Shown: one piece after another, positions 1-8,934 of the stretch | How positions within the stretch are numbered: position 1 is the stretch's first letter | How the letters are laid out: the number at the start of each line of letters is the position of its first letter | Source: Phytomonospora sp040655735 | GTDB lineage: Bacteria > Actinomycetota > Actinomycetes > Mycobacteriales > Micromonosporaceae | Assembly: GCF_040655735.1 (NCBI RefSeq) | Contig: NZ_JBFAKK010000009.1 | Coordinates: forward strand, 282,106 to 346,105 | Length of the DNA: 64,000 nucleotides | Reading direction: 5' to 3' | The notes under the pieces: generated by a model | Database searches by the model: none | What the model was told of the DNA's origin: nothing | The model's input: only the letters and a program-made list of their open reading frames with translations | Translations under genes and position numbers: made by a program

Positions 1-354
1 CTGCTCGTGCGGCACAGCTACGCCGTACAGCACATGTGGGCACTGGTCTCGGGCTACCTGGAGTCCGGCGAGTCCCTTGAGGACGCCGCGCGGCGCGAGG
101 TCGCCGAGGAGGTCGGGCTGAGCCTGTCGGACCTCACCTACGCGGGAAGCGCGCCCAGCGCCTTCGGCGACCCCGACGTGCTGCTCGCCGGCTTTCGCGC
201 CGAGGCGGCCGGCACCGAGGTACGCGTCGACCCGGCCGAGATCGCCGAGGCGCGCTGGTTCACCCGCGACGAGGTCGCCGCGCTCGGCCCCGAGCAGCTC
301 CCCCCGGCGGGTTCGCTGCCGGTACGGATGATCGCCGAGTTCCTCAAGGTGTGA
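1..354 (+). CDS. NUDIX hydrolase, C-terminal part (5' end outside window)
   Basis: The reading frame is open at the first base, so the gene starts upstream of the window. The visible 117 residues contain a complete NUDIX box: a glycine followed by GESLEDAARREVAEEVGL, with the REVAEEVG core that binds the catalytic metal. NUDIX enzymes hydrolyse nucleoside diphosphates linked to another moiety. The sequence after the box resembles the C-terminal half of NADH pyrophosphatase (NudC) type proteins, in which a zinc ribbon precedes the NUDIX domain. That upstream half cannot be seen, so the NudC assignment is inference. The gene ends 71 bp before the next start, and an iron box lies between them. 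Confidence 0.8.
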   Translation: MLVRHSYAVQHMWALVSGYLESGESLEDAARREVAEEVGLSLSDLTYAGSAPSAFGDPDVLLAGFRAEAAGTEVRVDPAEIAEARWFTRDEVAALGPEQLPPAGSLPVRMIAEFLKV

Positions 355-383
355 TCAACCCCGCCCTGGACTTCACCGAAGCC

Positions 384-402
384 TTAGCTTAGCCTCGCCT
401 TA
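384..402 (+). promoter_or_regulatory. IdeR/DmdR-type iron box
   Basis: The 19 bases TTAGCTTAGCCTCGCCTTA match the actinobacterial iron-box consensus TTAGGTTAGGCTAACCTAA at 14 of 19 positions. The site ends 24 bp before the start of the FhuF-like gene, where a bound repressor would block transcription. Known: IdeR and DmdR bind such boxes with Fe2+ and repress iron-acquisition genes. Inferred: the downstream gene is induced by iron starvation. Confidence 0.65.
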
Positions 403-425
403 GCAACCGCTTCGTGAGGAGCCCG

Positions 426-1178
426 ATGACCACCCTCAGCTTCGCCCCGGCGCTCGCCGCCCGACTCGCCTCCGAGGTGAGCTTCCCGGCCGTGCTGACC
501 TCGCCGGACGGCGAGGGCGACTGGGTGAGTCTGCGCGAACTCATCGGCGGTGAGGCCATGCGCGGCCAGTTCGCGCGCCAGTCGGCCCGCGCCGACTCCC
601 CCGCCGAGGTCCAGGTCACCCACGTCGTCGGCTGGCTCGCGGCGGCCGTCATCGCGCCGATGGTCGCCGCCCGGCGCACCGCCGGCGTCGTGCCGCTCCT
701 CGACCCCGACGACACCTTCGTGCGCTGCGACCCCGGCGGCTGGTTCAACGCCATCGCCATCGGCGAGCCGGTGACCGTCGACGGGGGCGACCTCGACGCC
801 GCCCTCGTCATCCACCTCACCGAGTTGTTCACGCCCGTGGTCGCCTACGCGCTGCCGCACTCGCGGCTCGGCCGCCGCACCGTGTGGGCGATGGTCGCCG
901 ACCGGCTCGTCCAGGCCCTGTTCCCAGAAGACCCGGCCGACCCGGGCGCCCGCGCCGCGCGCGAGCTGCTGGAGTCGATGCTCGCCGGGCGCGGCCCCCT
1001 CGAACAGCGTCGCCGCTGGACCAGCGTCCGGCTCGCCGGCGACCGCGAGGCGCTCTCGCCGGTGTCGGCCGCCTGCTGCCTGGCGTACAAGACCGACGGC
1101 GAGTTCTGCGCCCGCGTCTGCCCCAAGAGCAGCGAGGACGCGCGGGCCGCCGAGATCCGGCAGCTCTGCGGCGACTGA
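426..1178 (+). CDS. FhuF-like (2Fe-2S) iron reductase family protein
   Basis: The 250-residue protein ends with a cysteine cluster typical of FhuF-type ferric-siderophore reductases: a CC pair in SAACCLAYK followed by two further cysteines in CARVCP. In that family, four C-terminal cysteines bind a 2Fe-2S cluster that reduces ferric iron released from siderophores in the cytoplasm. The ATG at 426 was chosen over an in-frame GTG at 414 because GAGGAG sits 5 bp in front of it. The iron box just upstream supports a role in iron uptake. The rest of the sequence is weakly recognisable, so the exact substrate is unknown. Confidence 0.72.
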   Translation: MTTLSFAPALAARLASEVSFPAVLTSPDGEGDWVSLRELIGGEAMRGQFARQSARADSPAEVQVTHVVGWLAAAVIAPMVAARRTAGVVPLLDPDDTFVRCDPGGWFNAIAIGEPVTVDGGDLDAALVIHLTELFTPVVAYALPHSRLGRRTVWAMVADRLVQALFPEDPADPGARAARELLESMLAGRGPLEQRRRWTSVRLAGDREALSPVSAACCLAYKTDGEFCARVCPKSSEDARAAEIRQLCGD

Positions 1179-1198
1179 CCAGCCCGCCCTGAACGCCG

Positions 1199-1230
1199 AA
1201 ACGGCCCCCGACGCGAGTCGGGGGCCGTTT
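1199..1230. terminator. Bidirectional hairpin terminator
   Basis: The arms ACGGCCCCCGAC and GTCGGGGGCCGT form a perfect 12-bp stem with a GCGA loop, flanked by A and T runs on both sides. It sits between the convergent FhuF-like and M6 protease genes and can end both transcripts. Confidence 0.85.
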
Positions 1231-1241
1231 CCAGGTTCTCG

Positions 1242-3512
1242 CTAGGAGCGCGTCACCGAGATGAGCATCGGCAGAAGCGCCGAGCCGTCCCAGATGATGC
1301 GGATCTTCACGCCTTCCCCGGCGACCTTCACCGAGTTCTGCGGATTGTCGGCCCGCCAGTAGCGCAGCGGGTCGGAGTCGTCGAAGACCGGGATCCCGGA
1401 GCTGGCCGGGATGACCTTCTCCACACCGTTGAGGTGCAGGGTGGTCTTGTCGGTCTTCGCGTTGCCGAAGGTCGCGTCGAAGGTCTGGATCCGGTTGCCC
1501 AGCTTCGTGGTCCCGTTGGCCCAGAAGAGCGGGGCCGGACGGGCGTCGACGGGCAGGACCAGTCCCTGACCGGGGTGGACCGAGACGTTGTTGTCGCCCT
1601 GGGTGGTGTCGACGTACCAGATCAGCGCGCCGTCCTGGTACTTGTAGCGCTCGACCCAGTCGGGGGCGGTGTTGCCGAACCCGAAGTTGTACGGGCCGGT
1701 CTTGAGGCCCTTGTCGTAGCCGGTGTACTGCCGGTTCTCGACCAGGTAGAACCGCGCGCGGCTCTGCTCCTCGGTACCGGTGGTCCGCGTCCAGTTGTAG
1801 GCGGTCCAGCCGTTGTCGCCGTTCTCGACGTCGTCGGTCCAGGCGGCGGCACCGTCGACGGTCAGCACGACGTCGTCGATGAAGACGCCGGTGCCGTGGG
1901 TGTTGCTGTCGGTGGTGTACCGGTAGCGGAACTTGATGTTCTGGCCGGCAAAGGCGCTCAGGTCGAAGGAGACGTCGGCGAAGCCGCCGTTGTCACCGTC
2001 GAGCTTGTCGCCGAGAACCTGCCAGGTACCGCCGTTGTCGGTGGAGACCTGCGCGAAGAAGTAGTCGTAACCCTCTTCGGTGTCCAGCCGGACCTTCGCC
2101 GAGAGCGAGGCGCTCGTCGCGCCCGTCAGGTCGATGTCGCGGGTGAGCGCGGCGTTGATGTCATCGCCGTCGCCGCCCATCCACTCGTAGGAACCGCTGG
2201 ACGGCTTGGTGTACTCCTTGACCACCGTCACCGGTGGCAGGTTGACCAGCGTCGCCTCCTTGAACGCGGAGGTGCCGCCGGCCGCGCCGAGCAGGCTGAA
2301 GGAGAGGTTGTCGTCCAGGTCGACCATGTCGTAGTCGAGCCAGCCGAGGAAGAACTTCTCCCACGGCCCCATGTAGCCGGGGACGTCGCCGATGGCGTTC
2401 TTGCCGGGGTTGAGCCACGAACCGCTCGACATGAGCGTCCAGAAGCCGGTCCCGTTGGTGCCGCCCTGGGTGTCGTACAGGTCGGGCAGACCCAGGTCGT
2501 GACCGTACTCGTGGGCGAACACGCCCAGGCCGCCGTTCTCCGGCTCGGTGGTGTAGTCGCCGAGCCACAGGCCGGTGTCACCGATCGGCACACCGCCGCC
2601 GGGGTTCCAGGCCGGGCCGGGCAGGTTCGACTGGGCGAACCAGCGGTGGGACCAGATGGCGTCCTCACCCTGAGCGCCGCCGCCGGCCTCTTCGCCCTCA
2701 CCGGCGTGGATCGCCTGGAAGTGGTCGATGTAGCCGTCCGCCTCGTCGAAGTCGCCGTCGGCGTCGTAGTCGTAGCGGTCCCAGACGTCGAACTCCGCGA
2801 GGTGGTCGCGGATCTCGGCGACGGACTTGCCCGCCGCGATCTGGGCGTCGTACCACGCCTGCGCGGTGTCGGCGAGGAAGGCGCCGTAGCCCTCGCTCTC
2901 GTTGGTGTTGTTGCCGTAACGGGCCTCGTTGAACGGCAGCGTCACCCAGTCCTCGACCGCACCGGTGACGGTGTAGCGGCCGGTGGACTGCTTGAGATAG
3001 AAGTCCGTCATGGACGGACCCTTCTTGCTGAACAGCATCTCCTCGAAGTACTCCCGACTGTGATCGGGGGCCCACGCGGTCGAGTTGTCCTTGGTGCGGT
3101 CGGGCTCGGGGATCTCGTTGACCCTCGGTCCCGCCTCACCGCCGTGATCGCTGATCTGGTCGCCGAACTCCACCAGGAAGTTCAGGATCTTCTCGGTCTT
3201 GGGAGTACCCCACTGAACCCAAGTCCCGTCGGGCAACTGCACCCCACGGGACTCACCACGCGACTGGATGGCGGCCTCGCCGCCGACGACGGCGCTGACC
3301 GCGTCCATCTTGCGCTGGTGCTGCTCAAGCTGCTGCGGCGTGAGCGGAAGCTCCTCACCGGACAGTTCGGTGCTCTTGGGGTCGACCGTCTTGAGCGCGG
3401 TCAGGGACTCCGAGTCGTCAACAGGGGGTGACGCCTGGGCAGGCGTCACCACCCCGAATGTCATTACTCCCACCGCTGCTACGGCGGTGAAAAGGCGTGT
3501 GCGATTACGCAC
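1242..3512 (-). CDS. Secreted M6-family (immune inhibitor A) metalloprotease
   Basis: The 756-residue preproprotein starts with a Sec signal peptide (MRNRTRLF, hydrophobic core, TPAQAS cleavage region near residue 28). A propeptide-like N-terminal region follows, then the catalytic zinc motif HEYGHDLGLPDLYD at residues 334-347, which is the M6 signature. Acidic loops such as DYDADGDFDEADG look like calcium sites. The C-terminal part resembles the beta-rich region of immune inhibitor A proteases. The GTG start follows GGGAGGAG on the minus strand. Known members are extracellular, Zn- and Ca-dependent and degrade host or environmental proteins. The protein is monocistronic, and a terminator separates it from its convergent neighbour. 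Confidence 0.9.
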   Translation of the reverse strand: MRNRTRLFTAVAAVGVMTFGVVTPAQASPPVDDSESLTALKTVDPKSTELSGEELPLTPQQLEQHQRKMDAVSAVVGGEAAIQSRGESRGVQLPDGTWVQWGTPKTEKILNFLVEFGDQISDHGGEAGPRVNEIPEPDRTKDNSTAWAPDHSREYFEEMLFSKKGPSMTDFYLKQSTGRYTVTGAVEDWVTLPFNEARYGNNTNESEGYGAFLADTAQAWYDAQIAAGKSVAEIRDHLAEFDVWDRYDYDADGDFDEADGYIDHFQAIHAGEGEEAGGGAQGEDAIWSHRWFAQSNLPGPAWNPGGGVPIGDTGLWLGDYTTEPENGGLGVFAHEYGHDLGLPDLYDTQGGTNGTGFWTLMSSGSWLNPGKNAIGDVPGYMGPWEKFFLGWLDYDMVDLDDNLSFSLLGAAGGTSAFKEATLVNLPPVTVVKEYTKPSSGSYEWMGGDGDDINAALTRDIDLTGATSASLSAKVRLDTEEGYDYFFAQVSTDNGGTWQVLGDKLDGDNGGFADVSFDLSAFAGQNIKFRYRYTTDSNTHGTGVFIDDVVLTVDGAAAWTDDVENGDNGWTAYNWTRTTGTEEQSRARFYLVENRQYTGYDKGLKTGPYNFGFGNTAPDWVERYKYQDGALIWYVDTTQGDNNVSVHPGQGLVLPVDARPAPLFWANGTTKLGNRIQTFDATFGNAKTDKTTLHLNGVEKVIPASSGIPVFDDSDPLRYWRADNPQNSVKVAGEGVKIRIIWDGSALLPMLISVTRS

Positions 3513-3601
3513 CGGGCTCCTCCCCTACTAAGGAACTAGGCTGCTGCAACACCTTCCCGTACGGATCACCGCCAGCGCAAGCCTTTGCCCGCCCGGGTTC
3601 C

Positions 3602-4873
3602 CTATAGGGCGATCACCTCTCCGGAGGTGCGGGAACGCTCGGCGGCGAAGACGATGCGGTGAGTGGCGAGGCTTTCTGAGACGTCGGTGAGAATCAGCTC
3701 GGGACGACCGAGCGAAATCGCCTCGACGAATGCCTTCATAAGCCCCAGATCCCCGCCTCCGTGACCTCCGGATGCGGAGTGGTCGGCCGGCGCGGTCTCG
3801 TGAACGGTCTTCTCGCGGGTGCGGAAATCAGTGATCTCGATACGGTCGGAGTCGCCGTAGAGCTCCCCGTGGGTGCCGAAGAAAGTCGTGCGGCGCCCGC
3901 CCATCATCGCGAAGGCGGTGACGGTGAAGGCGGCGGTGACCCCGCCCTCGTACTCAAGGTTGACGACCTGGTGGTCGGCGACGTCGTTGTCGCATTTGTA
4001 CACACAGCGGCCGTAGGGGCTCTCGGCGAGCGCCTCGCCGATGAGCTGCTCGGTGGGCTCGCGGCCGCCGAGCATCTTCGACAGGGCGAAGGGCAGCCGG
4101 CCGATCCGGTAGATCTTGCGGGCGTCGTACTCACAGTCCACAAGGGGGCATTCGACGCACTTGTCGGCGGCGCCGGAGGGCTGCTGGTCGGCCTTGAAGT
4201 GGTGCAGGCCGCCGAAGGAGGAGACGCGCTCGACGGGCTTGCCGATGACGTAGGAGAGCCAGTCGATGTCGTGGCAGGACTTGGCCATCAGCATCGTGGC
4301 CGCCTCCTTGGTGGTGCGCCACGGTCCGCGGACGTAGGAGTGCGCGAAGTGGTCGAAGCCGATCGGTTCGAGGTGCTCGACGCTGACGATCTCGCCGATG
4401 GCGCCCGCGCGCAGCAGCTCGACGAGCTTGGTCGTGTAGGGCGTGTAGCGCAGGACGTGGCAGACGGCGATGGAGACGCCGTACTTGCGCGAGGCCTGCT
4501 CGATGGCGACGCACTCCTCCTCCGAGATGGCCATCGGCTTTTCGAGGAGGATGTCGTAGCCGAGTTTGGCGAAGGCGACGGTCGGTTCGAGGTGGTCGGC
4601 GTCCTGGGTGGCGATGACGACGGCGTCGGCCAGGCGCGGCTGGGCGGCCAGGTCGCGCCAGTCGGCGTAGAGGTGCTCCGGCGGCACGCCGTGCTCTCTT
4701 CGCATGGTGTCGAGGCGGACGTCGTTGGCGTCGGCGACGGCGGTGATGTGAGCCGGCGTGTCCAGCAGGGCGTTCATGCGCGCGTACTGGCCGCCGCGTC
4801 CGCCGGCACCGGCGATGGCGATGGTCAGGGGCCGGTCGAGGCGGGATTTTGAAAGTAGGTTGTGAAACTCCAT
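3602..4873 (-). CDS. Gfo/Idh/MocA-family oxidoreductase
   Basis: The 423-residue protein has an N-terminal Rossmann fold (TIAIAGAGGRGGQYARMNAL, about residues 16-35), then the EKPMAISEEECVAIE stretch that carries the EKP lysine of the family, and a C-terminal alpha/beta substrate domain. These NAD(P)-dependent enzymes oxidise or reduce sugars, inositols or related polyols. A cysteine-rich insertion (CVECPLVDCEY and CVYKCDNDV) is not part of the basic family fold and resembles a larger dehydrogenase subgroup. The gene is divergent from a TetR regulator 58 bp away, so it may be a target of that regulator. The substrate cannot be told from sequence. Confidence 0.85.
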   Translation of the reverse strand: MEFHNLLSKSRLDRPLTIAIAGAGGRGGQYARMNALLDTPAHITAVADANDVRLDTMRREHGVPPEHLYADWRDLAAQPRLADAVVIATQDADHLEPTVAFAKLGYDILLEKPMAISEEECVAIEQASRKYGVSIAVCHVLRYTPYTTKLVELLRAGAIGEIVSVEHLEPIGFDHFAHSYVRGPWRTTKEAATMLMAKSCHDIDWLSYVIGKPVERVSSFGGLHHFKADQQPSGAADKCVECPLVDCEYDARKIYRIGRLPFALSKMLGGREPTEQLIGEALAESPYGRCVYKCDNDVADHQVVNLEYEGGVTAAFTVTAFAMMGGRRTTFFGTHGELYGDSDRIEITDFRTREKTVHETAPADHSASGGHGGGDLGLMKAFVEAISLGRPELILTDVSESLATHRIVFAAERSRTSGEVIAL

Positions 4874-4931
4874 GGGCTCGGAGGGTAGTCGCGAAGATCG
4901 TCAAATGGAAGAGGTGCGGCAGGATGTCGGC

Positions 4932-5537
4932 ATGACCGATTCGGGCCGGCGCCGCGGACGACCGAGCACGGGCGTGCGCGAGGCGGTACTGGCGGCGACC
5001 GAGGAGATCCTCGCCGAGGCGGGCGTGGCGCGCCTGTCGACCAAGGAGATCGCGCGCCGGGCGGGTGTCGCCGAGTCGAGCATCTTCTACCACTTCACCG
5101 ACCGGCTGGGGCTGCTCCAGGCGGTGGTGGCGCTGCATCTGCCCCGCTTCAAGGACGTCGCCGAGGGGCTGCGGGCCGGAGAGGGCGAGCTGCGCGGGAA
5201 CCTGGTCGCGCTGGTGGAGGCGCTGGAGGCCTTCTACACGCGGATCGCGCCGATCCTGGCGGCGGTGCAGTCGGACGCGGAGTTGCGCGCGCGTTTCGCC
5301 ACCCGGGGCGCCGGCGAGGTGATCGGGCCGCGCCGGGGTGTCGCGCCGATCGCGGCGTATTTCGCGGCCGAGCGCGAGGCGGGCCGGCTGCGCGCCGACC
5401 TGGACGTGGAGTCGGCGGCACTGCTGGTGATGGGCGCGGCGCACCAGCGGGCGGTGTTCGCCGGGCTCGGCGGGCCGGTGCCCGGTGCGGTCGGCGAGAT
5501 CGTGGACGTGCTGATCCCGGGCCTGACGGCGGGATAG
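4932..5537 (+). CDS. TetR-family transcriptional regulator
   Basis: The N-terminal helix-turn-helix reads STKEIARRAGVAESSIFYHF, a standard TetR DNA-binding motif at about residues 35-55, followed by a helical ligand-binding domain. An ATG at 4872 would overlap the divergent oxidoreductase start, so the ATG at 4932 was chosen; the ATG at 4905 is possible. The protein is about 200 residues, normal for the family. It lies between the oxidoreductase (divergent) and a DUF1772 gene (same strand) whose upstream region holds a perfect palindrome, the most likely operator. The ligand is unknown. Confidence 0.82.
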   Translation: MTDSGRRRGRPSTGVREAVLAATEEILAEAGVARLSTKEIARRAGVAESSIFYHFTDRLGLLQAVVALHLPRFKDVAEGLRAGEGELRGNLVALVEALEAFYTRIAPILAAVQSDAELRARFATRGAGEVIGPRRGVAPIAAYFAAEREAGRLRADLDVESAALLVMGAAHQRAVFAGLGGPVPGAVGEIVDVLIPGLTAG

Positions 5538-5576
5538 ATCCATTGCTGCGCAAGGCATCGGATGACGCGGAGTACA

Positions 5577-5600
5577 TTTACTGAGTCTTAACTCAGTAAA
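5577..5600 (+). promoter_or_regulatory. Perfect palindrome, probable TetR-type operator
   Basis: TTTACTGAGT at 5577-5586 and ACTCAGTAAA at 5591-5600 are exact inverted repeats with a 4-bp spacer. No T-run follows, so it is not a terminator. It ends 12 bp before the DUF1772 start and covers the space where the ribosome site and promoter must lie. The likely binder is the TetR protein encoded just upstream. Confidence 0.65.
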
Positions 5601-5612
5601 CCTGGAGGACCG

Positions 5613-6077
5613 ATGTTCGACCGCTTGGCAAGAGTCGTCGCACTGCTGTCGACGGGGCTGCTCTCCGGCGCCTTCATGTACGGCGCGGTGAACCTGGTGG
5701 AGACCTTCAAGGTCGTCCCGCTGGACATGCGGCTGTCCTTCCACAGCGCACTGATGCGGATGAACGGCGCGGTGATGCAGACGCTGATGGGCGTGGCCAT
5801 CGTGAGCTCGATCACGCTGGCACTCGCCAACCGGGGACTCGACCGCGTACTCGCCGCCGTAGCGGCCGCGCTGGCGCTGACCTCACTGCTGGTGACCCGC
5901 TTCGGCAACGTGCCCATCAACGGCAGGATCAAGGTCTGGGCGGTCGAGGGCGCGCCGGCCGGCCACGCCGAGATCCTGGCCCGCTGGGAGGCCTTCAACT
6001 ACCTGCGGACCTCGACGGCGATCGCCGCCTTCGTCCTCGTCATCGTGATCGTGACGCTCCGCCGGAAAACGGACTGA
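5613..6077 (+). CDS. DUF1772 (anthrone oxygenase-like) membrane protein
   Basis: The 154-residue protein has four predicted membrane segments: LLSTGLLSGAFMYGAVNL, VMQTLMGVAIVSSITLAL, VLAAVAAALALTSLLV and a C-terminal IAAFVLVIVIVTL. The pattern FGNVPINGRI followed by W..FNYLRT is the DUF1772 hallmark. Some members are cofactor-free anthrone oxygenases that act on polyketides, but most are uncharacterised. GGAGG precedes the ATG by 5 bp. Control by the palindrome immediately upstream is likely. The biochemical role is not known. Confidence 0.8.
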   Translation: MFDRLARVVALLSTGLLSGAFMYGAVNLVETFKVVPLDMRLSFHSALMRMNGAVMQTLMGVAIVSSITLALANRGLDRVLAAVAAALALTSLLVTRFGNVPINGRIKVWAVEGAPAGHAEILARWEAFNYLRTSTAIAAFVLVIVIVTLRRKTD

Positions 6078-6250
6078 CCGGGGCGTATGCGCCCGCGTGT
6101 GCGCTTCGGGCTCTAACCTTCGGGCATCCGTCCACAAAGGACGGCGACCCGGACCGGACGGGCGGCGCCCTACCGCCGCCCGTCCCCCGCTTTCCATCGG
6201 AGAGTGACCCCGACTTGACGCCGGCGAGGACGGTCGCCTACCGTCTGATG

Positions 6251-6268
6251 CATGCAGATATTCGCATG
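6251..6268 (+). promoter_or_regulatory. ArsR/SmtB-like imperfect palindrome
   Basis: CATGCAGATATTCGCATG has perfect 5-bp outer arms and a central ATAT, matching its own reverse complement at 14 of 18 positions. AT-centred palindromes of this kind are typical ArsR/SmtB-family sites in front of metal-efflux genes. It lies 46 bp upstream of the CDF transporter gene. No ArsR gene is adjacent, so the regulator would act in trans. Confidence 0.45.
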
Positions 6269-6313
6269 TGATTACTTGAGCCTGCCGGTGACCGGGACGG
6301 CGGTGGCCGGGTA

Positions 6314-7219
6314 ATGGGACACGGCCACGACCACGGAGCCGGGCACGCCGGTGGACGCCACGCCTGGCGCCTGGCGGTCTCCTTCGGGCTCATCGGCGCC
6401 TACTTCGTCGTCGAACTCGTCTTCGGACTGCTCTCCGGCTCGCTGGCACTGCTGTCCGACGCCGGGCACATGGCCGCCGACGTGATCACCCTCGGCACCG
6501 CCCTGCTGGCCACCCGACTGGCGACGCGACCCGACTCCACCGGCCGCCGCACCTACGGCTCCTACCGCGCCGAGGTCTTCGCCTCCGGCTTCGCGGTCCT
6601 GGTGATGCTCGGCGTCGCGGTGTACATCGTCGTCGAGGCCGTCGGCCGCGCCGGGAACGGCGGCGAGGTGTCCACCGGCCCCATGCTGACCGTCGGCGCG
6701 CTCGGCCTGGTCGTCAACATCATCGCGATGGTCATGCTGCGCGCCGGCGCCGGCGAGAGCCTCAACGTCAAGGGCGCCTACCTGGAGGTCGTGGCCGACA
6801 CCGTCGGTTCGGTCGGCGTCATCGTCGCCGGAATCCTCGTCGCCACCACCGGCGACACGATCTGGGACACCGTCGTGGCCATCGCGATCGGCGTCTTCGT
6901 CGTCGTCCGCGCCGTCCCCCTCGGACGGCAGGTCCTCGCCGTCCTCGCCCAGCACGCGCCGCCGGGCATCGAGCCCGCCGTCGTCGGCTCCTCCCTGGCC
7001 GGCATCGACGGCGTGGCCGACGTCCACGACGTGCACCTGTGGACGCTCACCTCGGGCATGCACGTGGCCACCGCTCACCTGGTGACCGCCGAGGACGCCG
7101 ACTCCCACGCGGTCCTCGACCGGGCCCGCGACCTGCTGCGCAGCGACTACCAGATCGCGCACGCCACCTTGCAGGTCGAGCCGCGCAGCCACCGCGGCTG
7201 TGACGAACCGGGTTGGTGA
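6314..7219 (+). CDS. Cation diffusion facilitator (Zn2+/Co2+ exporter, CzcD/ZitB type)
   Basis: The 301-residue protein begins with a histidine-rich tail (MGHGHDHGAGH) and has about six membrane segments. The family metal site is visible as LLSDAGHMAADV in segment 2 (D and H-x3-D pattern) and a second polar pair in YLEVVADTVGSVGV in segment 5. The cytoplasmic C-terminal domain contains VADVHDVHLWTLTSGMHVATAHLV, typical of CDF dimers. Known role: proton-coupled export of Zn2+ and related ions. An ArsR-like site precedes the gene, and a terminator at 7237-7268 follows it. Confidence 0.9.
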   Translation: MGHGHDHGAGHAGGRHAWRLAVSFGLIGAYFVVELVFGLLSGSLALLSDAGHMAADVITLGTALLATRLATRPDSTGRRTYGSYRAEVFASGFAVLVMLGVAVYIVVEAVGRAGNGGEVSTGPMLTVGALGLVVNIIAMVMLRAGAGESLNVKGAYLEVVADTVGSVGVIVAGILVATTGDTIWDTVVAIAIGVFVVVRAVPLGRQVLAVLAQHAPPGIEPAVVGSSLAGIDGVADVHDVHLWTLTSGMHVATAHLVTAEDADSHAVLDRARDLLRSDYQIAHATLQVEPRSHRGCDEPGW

Positions 7220-8797
7220 GACGGCCCCGAAGCGCAGAGACCCGCACCGGACATCCGGCGCGGGTCTCCCGCCTTTTCGGGCCTTCGCGGGCCCGTCGAA
7301 TAAGCGCCGCGCCAACTGCCCCAGCGCGCGGCACGTCGACTCGATCGCGCCCTCGATCCAGCAGCGGTACGCCGTCGACGTCCCGTCCCCGGCGAACACC
7401 AGCCGCCCCCCGGCCTCCGGCCGGCGCGTGTCCGGGCCGACCTCGACGGCCTGCCCCGGCATGTACACCGCGGCCTCGCCGCCGCTGTAGCGGTTCCGGG
7501 CCCACGATTCGACGTGGTAGCCGCCGGTGAACGACTCCGAGACCGCCGGTCCGTGCAGCCGTTCCAGGTGTGTGATCGCGGTGCGCGCGGCCTCGGCGGC
7601 GCCCAGCGCGTCCCAGCCCCGGGCGTCGTCGCTCCACGTGTAGGACGCGTAGATGACGCCGCCCTCGCCATTCGGGTGCGAGGGGTACACGATGTAGCGC
7701 AGCGGACCGTCGGTGACGTCGACGCCGCCGGGGGTGGTGCCGTCGCGGTCCCACCAGCGGGTATCGAACTCCAGCATGATCTTGGTGGCCGCGTCGTAGT
7801 GCAGCTCGCTGATGGCGCGCTGCTTGTGGTACGACAGCTCCGGAGCGAACTCGATGTGCCGCAACACCGGGTGCGGGCAGGTCAGCACCACCATGTCGGC
7901 CGTGAAACGCCGAACGCGGCCGGTGCTGTCGGTGGCGGTGACGACGCAGTCCTCGGCGCCCGTGTCGATCCTGGTCACCTTGTGCCCGGCGCGCACCGGC
8001 CCCGCCAGCTGGGCGAGCCCCGCGATGATCCGGTCCGAACCGCCGGGGATCTCCACCATCTCGACGCCCCGCGACAGGAACGTCCGCGACAGCAGGGTGT
8101 GCGTCAGCGACAGCGGCATCCGCGCGGTCAGATTCTCCAGCGTGCCCACCAGGTCGATGAGGTCCTCGCTGAATCCCGCCCCTTCCGTGAGATACCGGCG
8201 CAGGGACCACTCCCCGTACTCGGTGAGGTGCGAGCGCCACCCCTCGGTGTCGTGCCTGGCCGGGGTGATCCCGTCCAGCGCCGCGCCCAGGATCGCGCCC
8301 GAGTTGCGTTCGTCTCGAACGCCGAACTCGGCGTTCAGCGCACGCGGGTCGGCCTGGTACTCGCCCCGCGTCGTCCGCAGGTGCATGCAGTCCATGACCC
8401 GCTGGGGGTGTCCCATCAGGAACTGCCGTGACTCCAGGCCCAGCCGCCCGATCAGGGCGTGCGCCAGGGTGTGGTCCACCGGGAAGCGCATGGCGCCCGC
8501 CTCGGCGTAGGAGTCGGGCAGCAGCCACGGCTGCCGAACCGTCTTGATCCGTCCACCGAGGCGGATGTCGGCCTCCAGGACGGTGACCCGGGCGCCGGCT
8601 TCCCGCAGCAACGAGGCCGCCAGCAGCCCGGACACTCCCGCGCCGACGACGACCACGCTGCGGTCGGCCAGTTGGGTGAGCGGCGAATCCCCGGTCAGCA
8701 TCGCGCGATAGCGCGCGGTCAGATCCGAACCGTCGACCGGATCGCGCCGGGTGATGTCACTGGCGACCTCGGTAAGACGATCGATGGCGATGGTGAT
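7220..8797 (-). CDS. Flavin amine oxidase / L-amino-acid oxidase (no stop near expected end)
   Basis: An FAD-binding dinucleotide motif (VVVVGAGVSGLLAASLL) is followed by VLEADIRLGGRI and the C-terminal FAD contact LVFAGDGTSTAYRCWIEGAI, the layout of flavin monoamine and L-amino-acid oxidases. The conserved part ends near 7285, but the frame has no stop there; it stays open to 6272, antisense through the whole CDF gene. The lower bound given here is therefore not a stop codon. Nor is the start canonical: GAGGAG is followed 6 bp later by ATC at 8797, while the nearest in-frame GTG (8860) has no ribosome site and an ATG (8701) would trim the N-terminal helix. A frameshift or a lost stop is likely. 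Confidence 0.7.
7237..7268. terminator. Hairpin terminator between convergent genes
   Basis: The arms GAGACCCGC and GCGGGTCTC enclose a second inner stem CCGG/CCGG with an ACAT loop, giving a long hairpin. It sits 18 bp after the CDF stop and near the expected end of the convergent amine oxidase. Confidence 0.75.
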
Positions 8798-8934
8798 GGC
8801 AGGCTCCTCTACAACGGTGTCAAAACACTCGAATGCATAGGATAAGCGCCATCCGGACACAAGCCGCGCGCCGCGCTCGCGACATCCACAATGGATCACG
8901 AGAAGGCCGATGATCTCCGGTCCGTGACCGTCCC

